Source: Agapetus fuscipes (lineage: Eukaryota; Arthropoda; Insecta; Trichoptera; Glossosomatidae). From it: DNA of 64,000 nucleotides. Each line of letters opens with the position of its first letter. Position 1 is the stretch's first letter. Of the stretch, positions 1 to 10,937 are shown piece by piece. The notes under the pieces are model-generated. The model did not search any database and was not told the DNA's origin. It worked only from the letters and a program-made list of their open reading frames with translations. Position numbers and translations under genes: made by a program. The stretch is from positions 12,090,001-12,154,000 of the forward strand of contig OX637345.1 in NCBI GenBank assembly GCA_951799405.1, given 5' to 3'.

Positions 1-200
1 TGACGGCGTTTGCATTTATACGACTCATATATTAAAAAATGAAAGATAGAGAAGGAGGCGCGAAAAAAAAATCTTTTTAGGGAGGCATGGTAGCAAAAAG
101 TTTGGAAGCCGATGATTTAATATAAAATTTAAATGTTAATATATCTTTGCAACTAAGATGAAAATTATTATTATTATAACAAGTGAAATATATATTTTTA
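1..200. other. AT-rich stretch, nothing recognised
   Basis: Low-complexity AT-rich DNA ahead of the first LINE-T copy. No coding or repeat signature could be supported. Confidence 0.4.
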
Positions 201-466
201 CAAAGTAGCATTGGCGGTTGATCTGCAATGTTGGCGGCTAGGATTTTTTAAATTAGAATTTGTTTTCTGTTTTAATTTTGATGTCCATAATATTATTATT
301 TATTGATTTTAAAAATGTAATTTGTTGTGTATGTTCCTTGATGTATAGGTTGGTATGCGGCTGACCACCCATGCTGAAAAAATGGTTCACTTTGCCAATG
401 TCACCCCTGTTTCAGGGAAGGACGACGAGAGTTGCAGGGTGTATGTCCATTTGAGATTCTGAGCAT
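201..466 (+). mobile_element. LINE-T 3' end, truncated
   Basis: It begins with the last codons of the LINE C-terminus (tggcggttgatctgcaatg, as at 45,165-45,190), runs through the same AT-rich 3' UTR and enters the common tail repeat at the ttggtatgcggctgaccacc motif. It stops about halfway through the tail, so both ends are incomplete. Confidence 0.75.
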
Positions 467-717
467 TAGAAAATATTCCAAGTTTACTCAGACCAAAAAA
501 TAAATGAGAGACACCCCCTTGGAAGCATATTGTACATTTTTTTGTCCATTTAAGGAAAGGAGCTGTATTTATGATAATGTTTTTTTATGACACATTTCAT
601 AACGAGTCATAACTGCCATAAAATGGCACGTGGCAATTTGCACACTTAGAGCATTGTTATGATCAGCGAAAAACAACTAACTACAAAAATAGGCAGTGCA
701 TTGTAACGACGAGACTA

Positions 718-1238
718 TTGTGGTAAGATGGCTATATATGCTATGTGACATTTTGCAAATTTTACGGGAGAGCAATTTTAAAGTTTTGTTTGCTGTGAAA
801 AATCCAAACCTCAATGTATTAAAAAAAAAAAAATTCTCAAATCCTGTAAATTCTACACATCGCACGTTTAATAATAAAGAGAAATAACTCGAAAATTGGG
901 AAAATCGAGATTTTGTAATAAAATGCAAGAACAATGTGAGAAGAATAGGTAGAATGCGACCGCCGTTCAATTTGGACGAATATGACCGAGATAAAACATC
1001 GGCCGCATATTTCATTCCATACAAGTTGTACTGGGTGTCTAAACTTCAAACGCGATTTCCCAACATTCATGTTTTTTGAGTTATTGCTCTTTATTATTAA
1101 ACGTGCGACATATATCATTTTGCCATCTTATAGATCACGCGGAGACGAATCCAACGGTATCCATAACTTTATAACTCTATGCCATAGCTCAATATTGCAA
1201 AAAATGTCACATATCACATATAGCCATCTTACCACAGA
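718..1238. mobile_element. Long inverted-repeat (foldback/MITE) element
   Basis: The segment at 719-760 reappears as its reverse complement at 1,193-1,238 (tgtggtaagatgg against ccatcttaccaca). A second inner block, 860-905, reappears inverted at about 1,070-1,110 (cgcacgtttaataataaag). Together they make an imperfect palindrome of about 520 bp with a non-repeated centre. I found no clear target-site duplication, so the superfamily is unknown. The ORFs here overlap the arms and are not credible genes. Confidence 0.65.
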
Positions 1239-1263
1239 ATTTATTTTATTATATACTTTACAG

Positions 1264-1876
1264 CAGTGGTTCCCAAACTTTTAATTTCGCGTACCACTCA
1301 CGAAATTATAAATCAGTGGCGTACCACTGAAGTGCAACAGTGAAAAAATTGTTCAAAATGGTAAAGTAATATAAACTGCAACAACTGTTTATGACAACAT
1401 TATGTTTATTTATTAATTATAGAAAACAAATACAATCGGGGCTATTCTTAGACATTTTAGCCGCCCGTTGAGCCCACGCTTTGACAAACTAATGATGAAT
1501 TTGTATGATGACCTGTCAATCCAAGATGGCCGCAAGTGAACAGCTGATTATTCTTCATACAAATATTACCAAAATTCGGTAGGTGGCTATGAAACTTTCA
1601 GCAAAGGCATTATTAGTTTGTCAAAGCATGGGCTCAACGGGTGACTAAAATGTCTAAGAATAGCCCCGTTAGGACTTAGTGCGAAAAATGGTGCTGCATG
1701 TTCGAGATAAGAAAGGATATATTTGGCTCAGTTGTACTTAATTTTAAGCGCGAAAGTGAAAAACGTTTTATCTAATTATTTACTATGTATTTCCTATGAA
1801 CATGGCTGCTTGCGTACCACCTTAAGAAGCGTCGCGTACCACTGGTGGTACGCGTACCATAGCTTGGGAATCACTG
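1264..1876. mobile_element. hAT-type MITE, 613 bp, with 8-bp target duplication
   Basis: The ends read cagtggttcccaa and, inverted, cagtgattcccaa. They are flanked on both sides by the identical octamer ctttacag (1,256-1,263 and 1,877-1,884). CAG-starting ends with an 8-bp duplication are diagnostic of hAT transposons. No transposase is present, so it is non-autonomous. A second palindromic element (1,437-1,668) sits inside it. Confidence 0.9.
1437..1668. mobile_element. Palindromic MITE nested in the hAT MITE
   Basis: Inverted arms of about 58 bp start cggggctattcttagac and enclose about 110 bp. The arms are about 95% identical. No unambiguous target duplication is visible, so the class is undecided. 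It lies wholly inside the hAT MITE and is the younger insertion, or an internal part of that MITE family. Confidence 0.65.
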
Positions 1877-1884
1877 CTTTACAG

Positions 1885-2423
1885 TATATATCGACGGTTA
1901 AAAGGAAGTTTAAGCGACAAAAACTAAATAGTTCAGGAGTCAGCAGTTTAAAGTTTGATATTGCAAAAAAACAGACATAACTTTTTTATGATTTTATCAT
2001 ATCGTTAAAATAAAAACCGCTCTAAAATTTAAAAAAATAAATGCATTTCTTGGCATTCCTATTAATGTGGTTTTACTATATTTTACGATTTTTTTTATGT
2101 CACAAGCGCCTTTAGGACAAAAAGGCCAAAATCTTGTCGGTTACACCAAAACCATACTTCGAAAACGCAGTTGTTTTCTTGGGCAGAACAAAAACAAAAA
2201 TCATTGTAGAGCTATGGGAGTTAGCGAATTAGAAAGAGCGGAAAATTTCGATTTATTTTTCGTAATTTCAAATCTCTATTTGTTTATTTTATGGATTTAT
2301 ATTTACGTTCAATACCTACCATTCGAACGTTTATACAGCTCGGGCGTATGCTAGGATAATTTTTGGTGTGTACAAACAAAATGCCATTCATTCTTGATGT
2401 GTGCATAGCTATTATTATTTCTT
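1885..2423. other. Intergenic, nothing recognised
   Basis: AT-rich sequence with only short spurious ORFs between the hAT MITE and the Penelope-like palindrome. Confidence 0.4.
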
Positions 2424-2662
2424 AATATTTTATTTATTTAATTGAAGGATTCAAATCAAAACACTGTTTTGTATTTTCACTATTGAAATTATTTATTATT
2501 TAATTTTACTAACGTTTTCAATTTTTGTAATTAAAATTTTGTATACCTGATGATGATATATTATCGAAAACGTTAGTAAAATTAAATAATAAATAATTAC
2601 AATAGTACAAATACAAAAAAGTGTTTTGATTTGAATCCTTCAATTAAATAAATAAAATATTA
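2424..2662. mobile_element. Penelope-like inverted terminal repeat pair (palindrome)
   Basis: Two arms of about 105 bp (2,424-2,530 and about 2,558-2,662) are near-perfect reverse complements. The right arm contains a hammerhead-like core: CTGATGA at 2,547-2,553, a 4-bp stem GATA/TATC, then GAAA at 2,566. Penelope-like elements are known to carry such motifs in their terminal repeats, often in inverted arrangement. No reverse transcriptase is present here. Confidence 0.55.
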
Positions 2663-2670
2663 TTGAACTC

Positions 2671-2935
2671 CTTTACTGATAGGTTGGTATGCGGCTGACC
2701 ACCCATACTGTAAAAAATGGTTTACTTTGCCAATGTCACCCCTGCTTCAGGGAAGGTCGGCAAGAGTTGCAGGGCTTATGTTCATTTGAGATTGAGGTTT
2801 TTATATTGTAGGTCCACATGCAGCATGTGTAAGCGCGAAATTATGCATGTCTGCTTGTGGGAATGCATTTAATATGAATCTCAAATGATACATATCTTTG
2901 CAGCTTAGATTTAGATTAGATTTAGATTGAATATG
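2671..2935 (+). mobile_element. LINE-T 3' tail copy
   Basis: Complete tail repeat from the cctttactgataggttggta start to the gcagcttagatttagattag end, with a short (TTAGA)n-type terminus. Non-coding. Confidence 0.85.
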
Positions 2936-3724
2936 AATTTTCACAGTGTTAATACACAAACAATTCAAAATATATTATTATTTCTTATTGTCAAATTTAT
3001 GTTTGACTTTAGTTTTGGGTATGAAAAAGTGGTTATAAATGTAAGTACTTCTGGGCTCTCTTATTTAACAATTAAGTATACCATTGATATGGACCATTAA
3101 AATGTTCAGTAAATGCACCCCTATATATTTTTTCATTCAAACGTAATCATCCCTTATGGCTTATTACGTAACAAATGAAATCTATCAGTAGGTATTGTTT
3201 TGTTACCAGAATCGGGTACAAAAAAAATATATATAATTATATTGTAGTGTTTTTGGTTCGAAAAGTCTCTAAATTAAAACATACAGGTCTTCTTTCAGGA
3301 TCTTTATTTGCACCTTATTTATTTTTACAATTTCTATTTATTTTTAACACTTTTGGTTACACAAATTTATTTTCACAGTATTGTCTCGCTTACACACTTC
3401 AAATCAAAGGCAATTACTATCTCACTGGCTTAGCGCACTCAATTCTACGCCTTATATACTTCACAGACAGAACTCTCCAGTGACTAATTTTGCCAGCACA
3501 TTCGCGAATATTCTACCAAGTTCAAGAGTAAAAAAGGATCATTTAATTTCTAGATTTCTTAGGCTTATAATTATTGCTACCTACGGTGTACACCTATATT
3601 AATCTACTTTTGACATAACATTATAATAACTATCACTACCTACGATGTACACCTATATTAATCTACTATTTACATTACAATACGTATTGCACAACGAAAC
3701 GTCAATTCCCACGGACTGCTTAAA
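2936..3724. other. Intergenic, nothing recognised
   Basis: AT-rich; a 102-codon ORF at 3,175-3,483 has no recognisable domain and biased AT-rich codons, so it is not called. A short direct duplication (ctacctacggtgtacaccta) occurs near 3,578 and 3,634. Confidence 0.4.
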
Positions 3725-3936
3725 TCTATAATCTAAGTTGCAAAGAGATACATTCACATTAAAAATTCATATTTATTAAATGTATACTACCCACAAACAG
3801 ACACTTGCAAATTAAAATTCAAATCTCAAATGAACATATAACCTGCAACTTTTGCCGATCTTCCCTGTAACAGGGGTGACATTGGCAAAGTGAATATTTT
3901 TTTAACAGTCTGGGTAGTCAGCTTCATACTAACCTT
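3725..3936 (-). mobile_element. LINE-T 3' tail copy
   Basis: Reverse-strand copy of the tail repeat, beginning at the taatctaagttgcaaag end and finishing at cttcatactaacct. Confidence 0.8.
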
Positions 3937-4368
3937 AGGAAGCTATAAAGTAAAAATACAAATTAACACAGAAATCAATAAAAAAATTAAAAGCCGAAGT
4001 CTTAGCCGCCAACATTACAGATCAACCGTCAATTTTTCCGGTTGTTATGTATGCGTCCTAGTGTGTATACTTAGTTCATATATTATGATACAGCATAGGT
4101 ATACTAGTTTCATATATGATATACGTTGGGCACAAGATCTAGGCCAAGACCCGAGATATGTTTATGGGATATGTAAGTGACAGTGTGAAGTAACGACGCT
4201 GAGCAAGCCGCACACAGACATAGCTCAAAATATGTGCCATAGCTATGGCTTACTGAAGAGGAGGTACTGGCAGGACCTTGAATGGTGGAGTCTGAAGCAA
4301 CTGGCTTATGCATGCGTGCGGTATAATAAAGAAAATATTTGTAAAGAAGAATTTAAGGAAAATCTATA
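3937..4368. other. Intergenic, nothing recognised
   Basis: No gene or repeat family could be identified between the LINE-T copy and SINE-A. Confidence 0.35.
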
Positions 4369-4925
4369 GTCCGGTGGATAGCTCATTTGGTAGAGTGGTT
4401 GTTATAAGTTGTTGTAGGTTATTCCTTGACTTATAGGTTGGTATGAGGTTGACCACCCATACTGTAAAAAATGGTTCACTTTGCCAATGTCACCCCTGTG
4501 TCAGGAAAGGTCGGCAAAAGTTGTGGGGCTTATGTTCATTTGAGGATTGGATTTTATTTGTAAGTACACATTCAGCATTTTTAAGCGCGAACTACACGTG
4601 TTTCTTTGTGGGCATGCATTTGAGAACTTTAAATGAATATATCCTTGCAACTTAGATTACAGATTATATTATTATAGTTGCATTCCATGCCGAGATTCGA
4701 ATCCACCGATGGCGTCAGATGTGATTTCACGTTTCAGTGTTAATTTCAAACCCAAAATAAAAATAGCGACAAGATTTTACTCAGCCTTCACAAGAAATGA
4801 GGACCAGCTCCCTCGGGAGCTGGGAGACCTCCATTTCAACTGAAGTCGTTGGTGTAGGGCTGGCCCTCTTTCCTATGAATATAAATAGGTTCCACTCACC
4901 ACATACATGTATGTGTAGCTTAGTA
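4369..4925 (+). mobile_element. SINE-A copy split by a LINE-T insertion
   Basis: The tRNA-like head (agtccggtggatagctcatt) is at 4,372-4,415. The sequence resumes at 4,678 (ttgcattccatgccg) and runs through the body to the 3' end gtgtagcttag at 4,921. The 250 bp between is a LINE-T tail inserted into an existing SINE. Confidence 0.75.
4418..4672 (+). mobile_element. LINE-T 3' tail copy nested in SINE-A
   Basis: Full tail repeat from attccttgacttatagg to cttagattacagatt, sitting within the tRNA-like part of the surrounding SINE-A. Confidence 0.85.
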
Positions 4926-5237
4926 TATATATTTTTTTATGAATCTGAATGAAATGAGCATAATATGAAAGGACCACAAAAATGGCGGTTTATCTGCAAT
5001 GTTGCTTGGTAGGGGATTTGCCCGGCGAAAAAAAACTGTTAAAATTAAAAACTTTCCATTCGATTCTAGCTGTTTTTGATGCACCAGTATCATTGCAGGT
5101 TTAGGTTTCCATTTACAAGTGCACATGCAGTATGTGTAAGCTAAAACTTAAACGTGCCTGCTTTAATATGGGAAATCTGATCCCCGAGTTTAGATATCAT
5201 TTCTGTTCCTCGAATACAATATATCATTCCGTTACTT
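4926..5237. other. Intergenic with LINE-T-related traces
   Basis: The stretch 4,955-5,010 (aaatggcggtttatctgcaatg) resembles the last codons of the LINE-T coding end, followed by unrecognised sequence. Confidence 0.4.
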
Positions 5238-5455
5238 GACTAATAGGTTGGTATGAGGCTGACCCCCCCCCTGCTGTAAGCACTTGGTTCAGTTTTCCCA
5301 ATGCCATTCCGTTTCAGAGTGAAAGGCAGTAGGAGTTGCAAAGTTTATGTTTATGTAAGGTTAGGTTTATTTGTAGGGGGCTCACATGTACCTGTTTGGG
5401 GACGTGCATTGAACATGAGCATATAAATATAACAACATATATTTTAGATTTCTAA
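5238..5455 (+). mobile_element. Diverged LINE-T 3' tail copy
   Basis: Recognisable from ttgactaataggttggtatg onward, with several substitutions and a C-run. It ends in attttagattt. Confidence 0.65.
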
Positions 5456-5639
5456 CATTCAATTGATCATTTTTCTAAGCTACGCCCGTATGCCGGTGGA
5501 GCAGCGATATGTAGGTATGCCTATTTCATAATATGTACACCGGCACACAAATGATTTGATTAATAAACGCCGTAGGTGAATTGAGAATTAGTGATAGCCA
5601 ACGGCGTGGCATCCTAAAGAAATTGAAAGGAGTTTTGAC

Positions 5640-5855
5640 AAATTTCCCCTCATAAGCTACGCTGAGATAGTCTATTATGGCTCATTCTGGAGGCATGGTC
5701 TCTCATCTTACTATGTCGTCTATTTCACAGACACTTATGTGGTCTTCCAGCTGGACGTTGACCAATTGTCATCTCATAAGCTACGGTGTGAGTGAGTCCA
5801 TCATGGCTCATTTTGGAGACATGGTCTCTCATCTTACTGTGTCTTGTATTCAAAA
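5640..5855. repeat. Tandem repeat, ~117-bp unit, 1.8 copies
   Basis: The block atggctcattctggagacat ... catctcataagctac occurs almost twice here, in the opposite orientation at 17,545-17,855, and once more at 48,005-48,370 where a MITE splits it. Possibly derived from a LINE C-terminus, because one frame reads a GRP-type motif. Confidence 0.7.
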
Positions 5856-5877
5856 TACACAGATCTAATTTTATTTG

Positions 5878-5990
5878 TTTGGTAGATAGATCAATTGGTA
5901 GGGTGCTTGTATTCCATGCCGTGAGCTCGGGTTCGAATCCCACCGAGGGTGTCAAAAATGATTTCCTGTGCCATCTTCAATTAAGAATAA
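5878..5990 (+). mobile_element. SINE-A head, 3'-truncated
   Basis: tRNA-like head with box A (tagatcaattggtagg) and box B (gggttcgaatccc), followed by only the first 40 bp of the SINE body. Confidence 0.75.
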
Positions 5991-6031
5991 AAATCATAAA
6001 AAAATAACTAAAGAAGAAAAAAAAATCTTAC

Positions 6032-6056
6032 CTGAAGATGATCGACATGATCGAAA
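6032..6056 (+). ncRNA. Hammerhead-like ribozyme motif
   Basis: CTGAAGA, one unpaired T, a 4-bp GATC/GATC stem with a short loop, then GAAA. The strand continues acgttagtaatta, a typical Penelope-like element context. One extra T between core and stem departs from the consensus, so activity is uncertain. Confidence 0.4.
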
Positions 6057-6169
6057 ACGTTAGTAATTATTAAGTTATACAATTGAGAAAATAAAACTGT
6101 GTTTTATTAGATTTTTTAAAGTTCTATTAAGTTTAATAGAATTCAAGCAATACACAAACGATACAAAAT

Positions 6170-6254
6170 ATTACACGTGTCTATTTGTAGGCATGCATTT
6201 AACATGAATTTTAAATGTTACTTTATCTTTGCAACTTAGATTATATACAGATAT
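6170..6254 (+). mobile_element. LINE-T tail, 3' fragment
   Basis: Only the last third of the tail (cacgtgtctatttgtagg to aacttagattatata). Confidence 0.7.
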
Positions 6255-6316
6255 TCTCGTTTGAGCCGTACTCGTTCATAACTCAGTCCATATTTCGGAG
6301 TGATCATTATCAGTAT

Positions 6317-6577
6317 TCCTTGACTGATAGGTTGGTATGAGGTTGACCACCTATACTGTAAAAAATGGTTCACTTTGCCAATGCCACCCCTGTTTCAGGG
6401 AAGGTTGGCAAGAGTTGCAGGGCTTATGTTCATTTGAGATTGGGTTTTTTTTTTATATTGTAGGTCCACATGCGGCATGTGTGAGCGCGAAATTATGCGT
6501 GTCTGCTTGTGGGAATGCACTTAATATGAATCTCAAATGATACATATCTTTGCAGCTTAGATTTAGATTAGATTAGA
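6317..6577 (+). mobile_element. LINE-T 3' tail copy
   Basis: Complete tail repeat with the terminal run ttagatttagattagatta. Confidence 0.85.
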
Positions 6578-6907
6578 TCATATTATTATTAAAAGTGTAA
6601 ATAAAAAGGTTTCCCATTTCTGGCCTAGTTGTAATTTATAAAGACTCATATGGTAATAAAATGTAATTTTTTTCTCCATTTTATTTCAAACATACATAAT
6701 ATATCAAATTATTATATAACCACAAGTTTATTATGTAATACTGTTAAAAAATAAATAAACAATAATATGAAAAATAATATCAAGAATCGGGAAACCCCAG
6801 TTGCAATGAGGTGGCTGGCGTATGGCTGTAAACCTCATGTGTAAATAAAATTTGTTTCTAAACCTAGACGTGACTCCCCTTGCCTTCGAGTGCTAGAAAC
6901 ATGAACT
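6578..6907. other. Intergenic, nothing recognised
   Basis: AT-rich DNA between two LINE-T copies; no features supported. Confidence 0.4.
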
Positions 6908-7573
6908 CGATCAAGAATGGTTAACTTTGACAATGCCACCCCTGTGTCATGGAAGGACGGCAAGAGTGTCAGGGCTCATGTTCATTTGAGATTCATTCTT
7001 ATTTTGTAAGTATCTACACCAGAGGTTCCCAAAGTGGGTGCCGCGGAGAGAGATCAGGGGTGCCGCGAGGCGCCCCTGAAGTCTACTAAAAATCAAAATT
7101 TTACATTTTTTTTTTTTTTTTTTAATTTGTGAAGAGGATTGCAATTCACCAACCTATTTTGCCTGGCCAGATGTCTTCATGCGAAAGCAGAAGCTTGTGT
7201 GCATACATGAATACAAACATTTTATGGAATGGAAAATAACCCACGTGGCCGGACCGCGTTCTAGGCACGGAATGAATGATGGGCGGGAGGCATAGGGGAG
7301 GGGATGCGGGAGTGGCGCCGCAAACAAATATGAAATATACCTACCACAGATCGATATTATATGACTAGGGTGCCGTGAGAAAACTTAAAATTTCAAAGGG
7401 TGCCGTGACTTGAAAAAGTTTGGGAACCTCTGATCTACACGCATGCAGCATGTGTAAGCGCGAACTTACATGTGCTGTGTAAGGTGACAACTTCTTTGAT
7501 GCCATTTGTGTAGACTCCATATGAGCGAGCGTCTGCACAAAGCATATTTTTATGCATATTTGCAACTTAAATT
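6908..7573 (+). mobile_element. LINE-T tail split by a hAT MITE
   Basis: Tail sequence runs from ggttaactttgacaatgcc to 7,019 and resumes at 7,441 (gcatgcagcatgtgtaagcg), ending near 7,573. The break is exactly the hAT MITE plus its 8-bp duplication. Confidence 0.8.
7020..7432. mobile_element. hAT-type MITE, 413 bp, with 8-bp target duplication
   Basis: A 14-bp perfect terminal inverted repeat, cagaggttcccaaa, is flanked by the octamer atctacac at 7,012-7,019 and 7,433-7,440. It contains a SINE-C 3' remnant at about 7,125-7,180. There is no transposase. Confidence 0.92.
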
Positions 7574-8150
7574 AATAGCACTTACGCTATCAGAAGTTTA
7601 CCTAATATTTACCTCGCAGAATCGCTTGTATAACGATTTTAAATTCAGCAAATATTTATTCATTCGATTAGGTATGTAAAATTTTCAATTTTGAAAATGG
7701 TGCTATAGTAATGATTATCGCCTTAATTATAAAAGTAAATAAGTTTCACTATTACTTGTATCATTATGGATAGAGATGGGCGAATTTTCCGGTTTCGGTT
7801 TTGCCTAAAAATCAACTCCATATTTGGTTTGATTTGTTTTTTTAGTCACTCTTATTTTGGCATTTGTACGAATGAAGTCGGCACTTTTTTTGAACGGAAG
7901 TTCCAGTTTTCATTTTTGCCCGATGGAAAAACGTAACACGTCTATGTAACCAGGGTTCTAAGCAACCTAAAATAAATTGTTATTAATAATGTAACAATTA
8001 CAAAAAAAAACTTTACGAGTTATTAGACCATTATAAGATAACAACAACCAATGGTCTAATGAAACCGAAAACGCTCGAGAAAAATCAATAAATCAACTCT
8101 TGGAGAAAAACTACAGCAACCTGTCCATGTGACGTTGCAATTTTTTTGAC
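7574..8150. other. Intergenic, nothing recognised
   Basis: No gene. A short segment near 8,060-8,110 (cgaaaacgctcgagaaa) resembles one near 20,410-20,440 and may be an old Penelope-type remnant. Confidence 0.35.
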
Positions 8151-8159
8151 GTTGTCAAA

Positions 8160-8480
8160 CGTGCACACCTGATTTTAATGCAGCTTCTAGTGTATGGTGT
8201 CTTTTTTGGTTTTCTTGTGTCTTTCTTTCTGGTGTTTTTCTGGTGTCTTTTTGTGTTTTGCTAATGTTTTTTTGTGGTTTGTGTTGGTATTTTCCTAGTG
8301 TCGAGTGGTGTTTTTATGGCGTGTGTTGGTTATTTTTTGTTGTTTTTCTATTATATAATAATATTTTCCTGACGTTTTTCTAGTGTCTACATAGTAGTGT
8401 TTTCCCGGCGTTTTCTTGTGTCTTTTCTTTCTTGCTGGTGTTTCTTTGGTGTGTGTTGGTGTTTTATATTGAAGCGATTT
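8160..8480. repeat. GT/T-rich cryptically repeated tract
   Basis: Degenerate repetition of words such as tggtgttttt and ttgtgtcttt over 300 bp. The lysine/threonine-rich ORF on the opposite strand is a by-product. Confidence 0.6.
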
Positions 8481-8564
8481 CATTCCTCTCAGTAAATTGT
8501 TCTTTCCAGGCACGGTAAAAACCGGTTAAAGCCTATCTCCATTAGGTTTTACTGTTGATCAGTA

Positions 8565-8814
8565 CCCTTAGTACGAGTTGCAAAACTTGAGAAAAGTAAA
8601 GTTTACGGAAAGTAAACGAAAGAAAGTATTAAAGAGTGATTTCTCTCAAAATCTGCCGTTTTTGTTTCTTACACTTTATGGTCTTAGCAAAAGAGTTACA
8701 GTGATGAAGAAAATCAAGTTCAAACAAACAAAAACCACAGATTTTGGGGGAAATCACTCTTTCATAATTGCCGTAAACTTTATATTACTCAAGTTTTGCA
8801 ACTCGTACTAAGGG
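8565..8814. mobile_element. TA-flanked MITE (Tc1/mariner-type), 250 bp
   Basis: The terminal inverted repeat starts cccttagtacgagttgc, and TA dinucleotides flank it at 8,563 and 8,815. A second copy in the opposite orientation lies at 38,347-38,582, also TA-flanked. TA duplication is typical of Tc1/mariner-derived MITEs. No transposase is present. Confidence 0.85.
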
Positions 8815-9084
8815 TACAGGTAGCTTTAGGTTTCGGTTTCAGTAATCGTCATATTTCCAAGTCCCTATGATATTGGTCTCGGAACAAATCACGGCTGTTT
8901 GGCTCTAATATGAATGTTACACATATTTTGGTGAAATCAGGGAGTTGAGATGTGAGAAGATATGCCGTATTGAAAACAAAACCCAGTGAAACTCAACAGG
9001 AAAGAAGAGGATTTTAAAGTGAATAAAACGTGGTTTTCGTCTTGAGTGGATATGAAAAGGAGTATTTTTGCGGTAAATTTTTTT

Positions 9085-9345
9085 TTTATCTATCTGTGAA
9101 GAGAAATCAAATTTACCAACGTATTTTGTGCCTGGTCAGAAACAGGTATTCGTATTTTCAATTAATAAAGCGTATTTGTTTTATTTTGATTAATTTTGAA
9201 ATAATTCTTATCCAATGAACTCTGCTGAACCAAGGTCAAAATTATCGTCGATAGGACATGACGGGACTCGAACCGGCGATGATTTCGAAAACACCAATGC
9301 GATTGCTACCGCCTTGTCCGCTTGACCATAGCTTCGTTAAACTTG
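9085..9345 (-). mobile_element. SINE-C copy (tRNA-headed)
   Basis: On the minus strand a tRNA-like head has box A (ggtcaagcgg) near 9,320 and box B (ggttcgagtcc, 9,264-9,274). It is followed by a body ending with cctgtttctgaccaggc. The same body occurs at 27,540-27,790. Confidence 0.65.
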
Positions 9346-9397
9346 GACTAGAATTTTACGTTTAATTTTTATATATACGATTACATTTTTTCTCCCA

Positions 9398-9690
9398 GTC
9401 GATAGCTCAGTTGATAGAAAGGTTGCGTTTCGTGCCAGAAAGCAAGGGTTCGATCCCCACGAAGCACGTCAAAACCATTTCTCATATCGGCATTTCTTTC
9501 AAACCTAAAATTAATTATTAGCAAGGCTTATTCAGCGTTCACAAGAAATGAGGACTAGCCCTCTCGGGACCTGGTAAACCCCCACTTCAACTGAAGTGGT
9601 TGGCGTAAGGCCGGCCTACTTACAACATGCGATCCTTCGGGTGCAACGCGGTAAGGAGTGGCACTATATGTGCAGCTTATAATTTTTGTG
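9398..9690 (+). mobile_element. SINE-A copy, near full length
   Basis: tRNA-like head (gatagctcagttgatag; box B gggttcgatcccc), conserved core (ctcgggacctgg ... ttggcgtaaggccgg) and 3' end gtgcagctta. Moderately diverged. Confidence 0.85.
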
Positions 9691-10190
9691 TGATTTCCAA
9701 TTCCTCTCACGTTGTATCCTCCGCAACAGCTGCTAGCTGGTTGCGGCAGGTGTATTGACAGGCTTCATTAGCTACGCGCACACACATGCAGCTTGTGTAT
9801 GCGCAAACATACACACACACGAACGTATGTACGTGACAATACAATTTGAATAATTACTGAATGACGGCCATTTTGTGGTGATTCTACGTCATATGTAGTG
9901 TTTTCCGAGTTACATAACGAGAAGAGAGGCTCCTGTAATCTAAGTTGCAAATATATAAATACACAGACGACTTGCATTGCAGTAATGGTTTGGTGAAGGT
10001 TTGGTTTAACATACTTCAAAAATGATAGATGCTTATATAAGTGCATATAGAGTGAACCTCGAATAAAATATATTTTTTATTATTTAAATGGATTTTAAGC
10101 AATAGGTATCAGGTTCGAAATCATCTGGGGATGATTTTTCATTTCACTTTTATTTTTGTAACCTATTCAAAGTATCAACAATGTTTACTC
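9691..10190. other. Intergenic, nothing recognised
   Basis: Mixed-composition sequence with an ORF on the minus strand (9,768-10,046) that has no recognisable domain. LINE-T-like words (ctaagttgcaaatatata) appear near 9,940. Confidence 0.35.
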
Positions 10191-10204
10191 AGCATTCTCT
10201 AAAA

Positions 10205-10410
10205 CCGGCTGAGGCTACACAAAACTGAGAGTCCTGGAGGATGGTGGTGAGACTACAAGGTGATAGCGACACCAAGAAAGTAAATAAGTGACAACATTAC
10301 ACATGACGCTGCAGTCCTAGGTGTCAGTGGACCATGGACTGAGGCTGCACAAGACAGAGAGTCCTGGAGGATGGCGGTGAGACTACGAGGTGATAGACAC
10401 CAAGACAGTT
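10205..10410. repeat. Two-copy tandem repeat, ~130-bp period
   Basis: The block gagtcctggaggatgg ... gaggtgatag occurs at 10,226 and 10,358 with about 90% identity. One frame reads an ESWRMAV-type end seen at LINE C-termini, so it may be a duplicated LINE remnant. Confidence 0.65.
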
Positions 10411-10619
10411 TTTTTTTATAAACACCTAGCCATTTTTTATTGAAAGAGCAGTGATTTTTGTGAGAATCAATACATTCATGTTTTTTTTTATTTCACGAGT
10501 AAAATATCTTGATGGATACTGCCATCTATGCAGCGACGCTGAAAGTTAAATGTAAAACACGATAATAACTCTTTTCAACGTTGGCGCTTTTCAAAGCTTT
10601 GTTCGGACAAAAAAACGCA

Positions 10620-10937
10620 ACTAAGCTACACATATAATGTAACTTCTTGCCGCGTTATCCCCGAAGGGGTCGCATGTGGCGAGTTGAACCTATTTATTTT
10701 AACAGGTAAGGGGGCCGGCTTTACGCCAACCACTTCAGTGAAGTGGGGGGTTTCCCAGCTCCCGAGGGGGCTGGTACTCATTTCTTGTGAAGGCTGAGTA
10801 AGCCTTGCCGGTGTTTTATTTTGGGGTTTGAAATAAACACCGAAACGGGAAATCATTTCTGACACCCTCGGTGGGATTCGAACCCGAGCTCACGGCATGG
10901 AATGCAAGCACTCTACCAACTGAGCTATCGACCGGAC
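10620..10937 (-). mobile_element. SINE-A copy, full length
   Basis: Reverse-strand copy: 3' end at aagctacacatataatg (10,623) and tRNA-like head (gagctcgggttcgaatccc in reverse; gctatcgaccggact) at 10,880-10,935. A good representative of the family. Confidence 0.9.

Noticed and set aside
4443..4655. Recurring small ORF starting [19 protein letters not shown] (also 22,664-22,936, 35,408-35,704 and others)
   Set aside because: It is a frame through the non-coding LINE-T tail, broken in most copies and with no sign of protein-level conservation.
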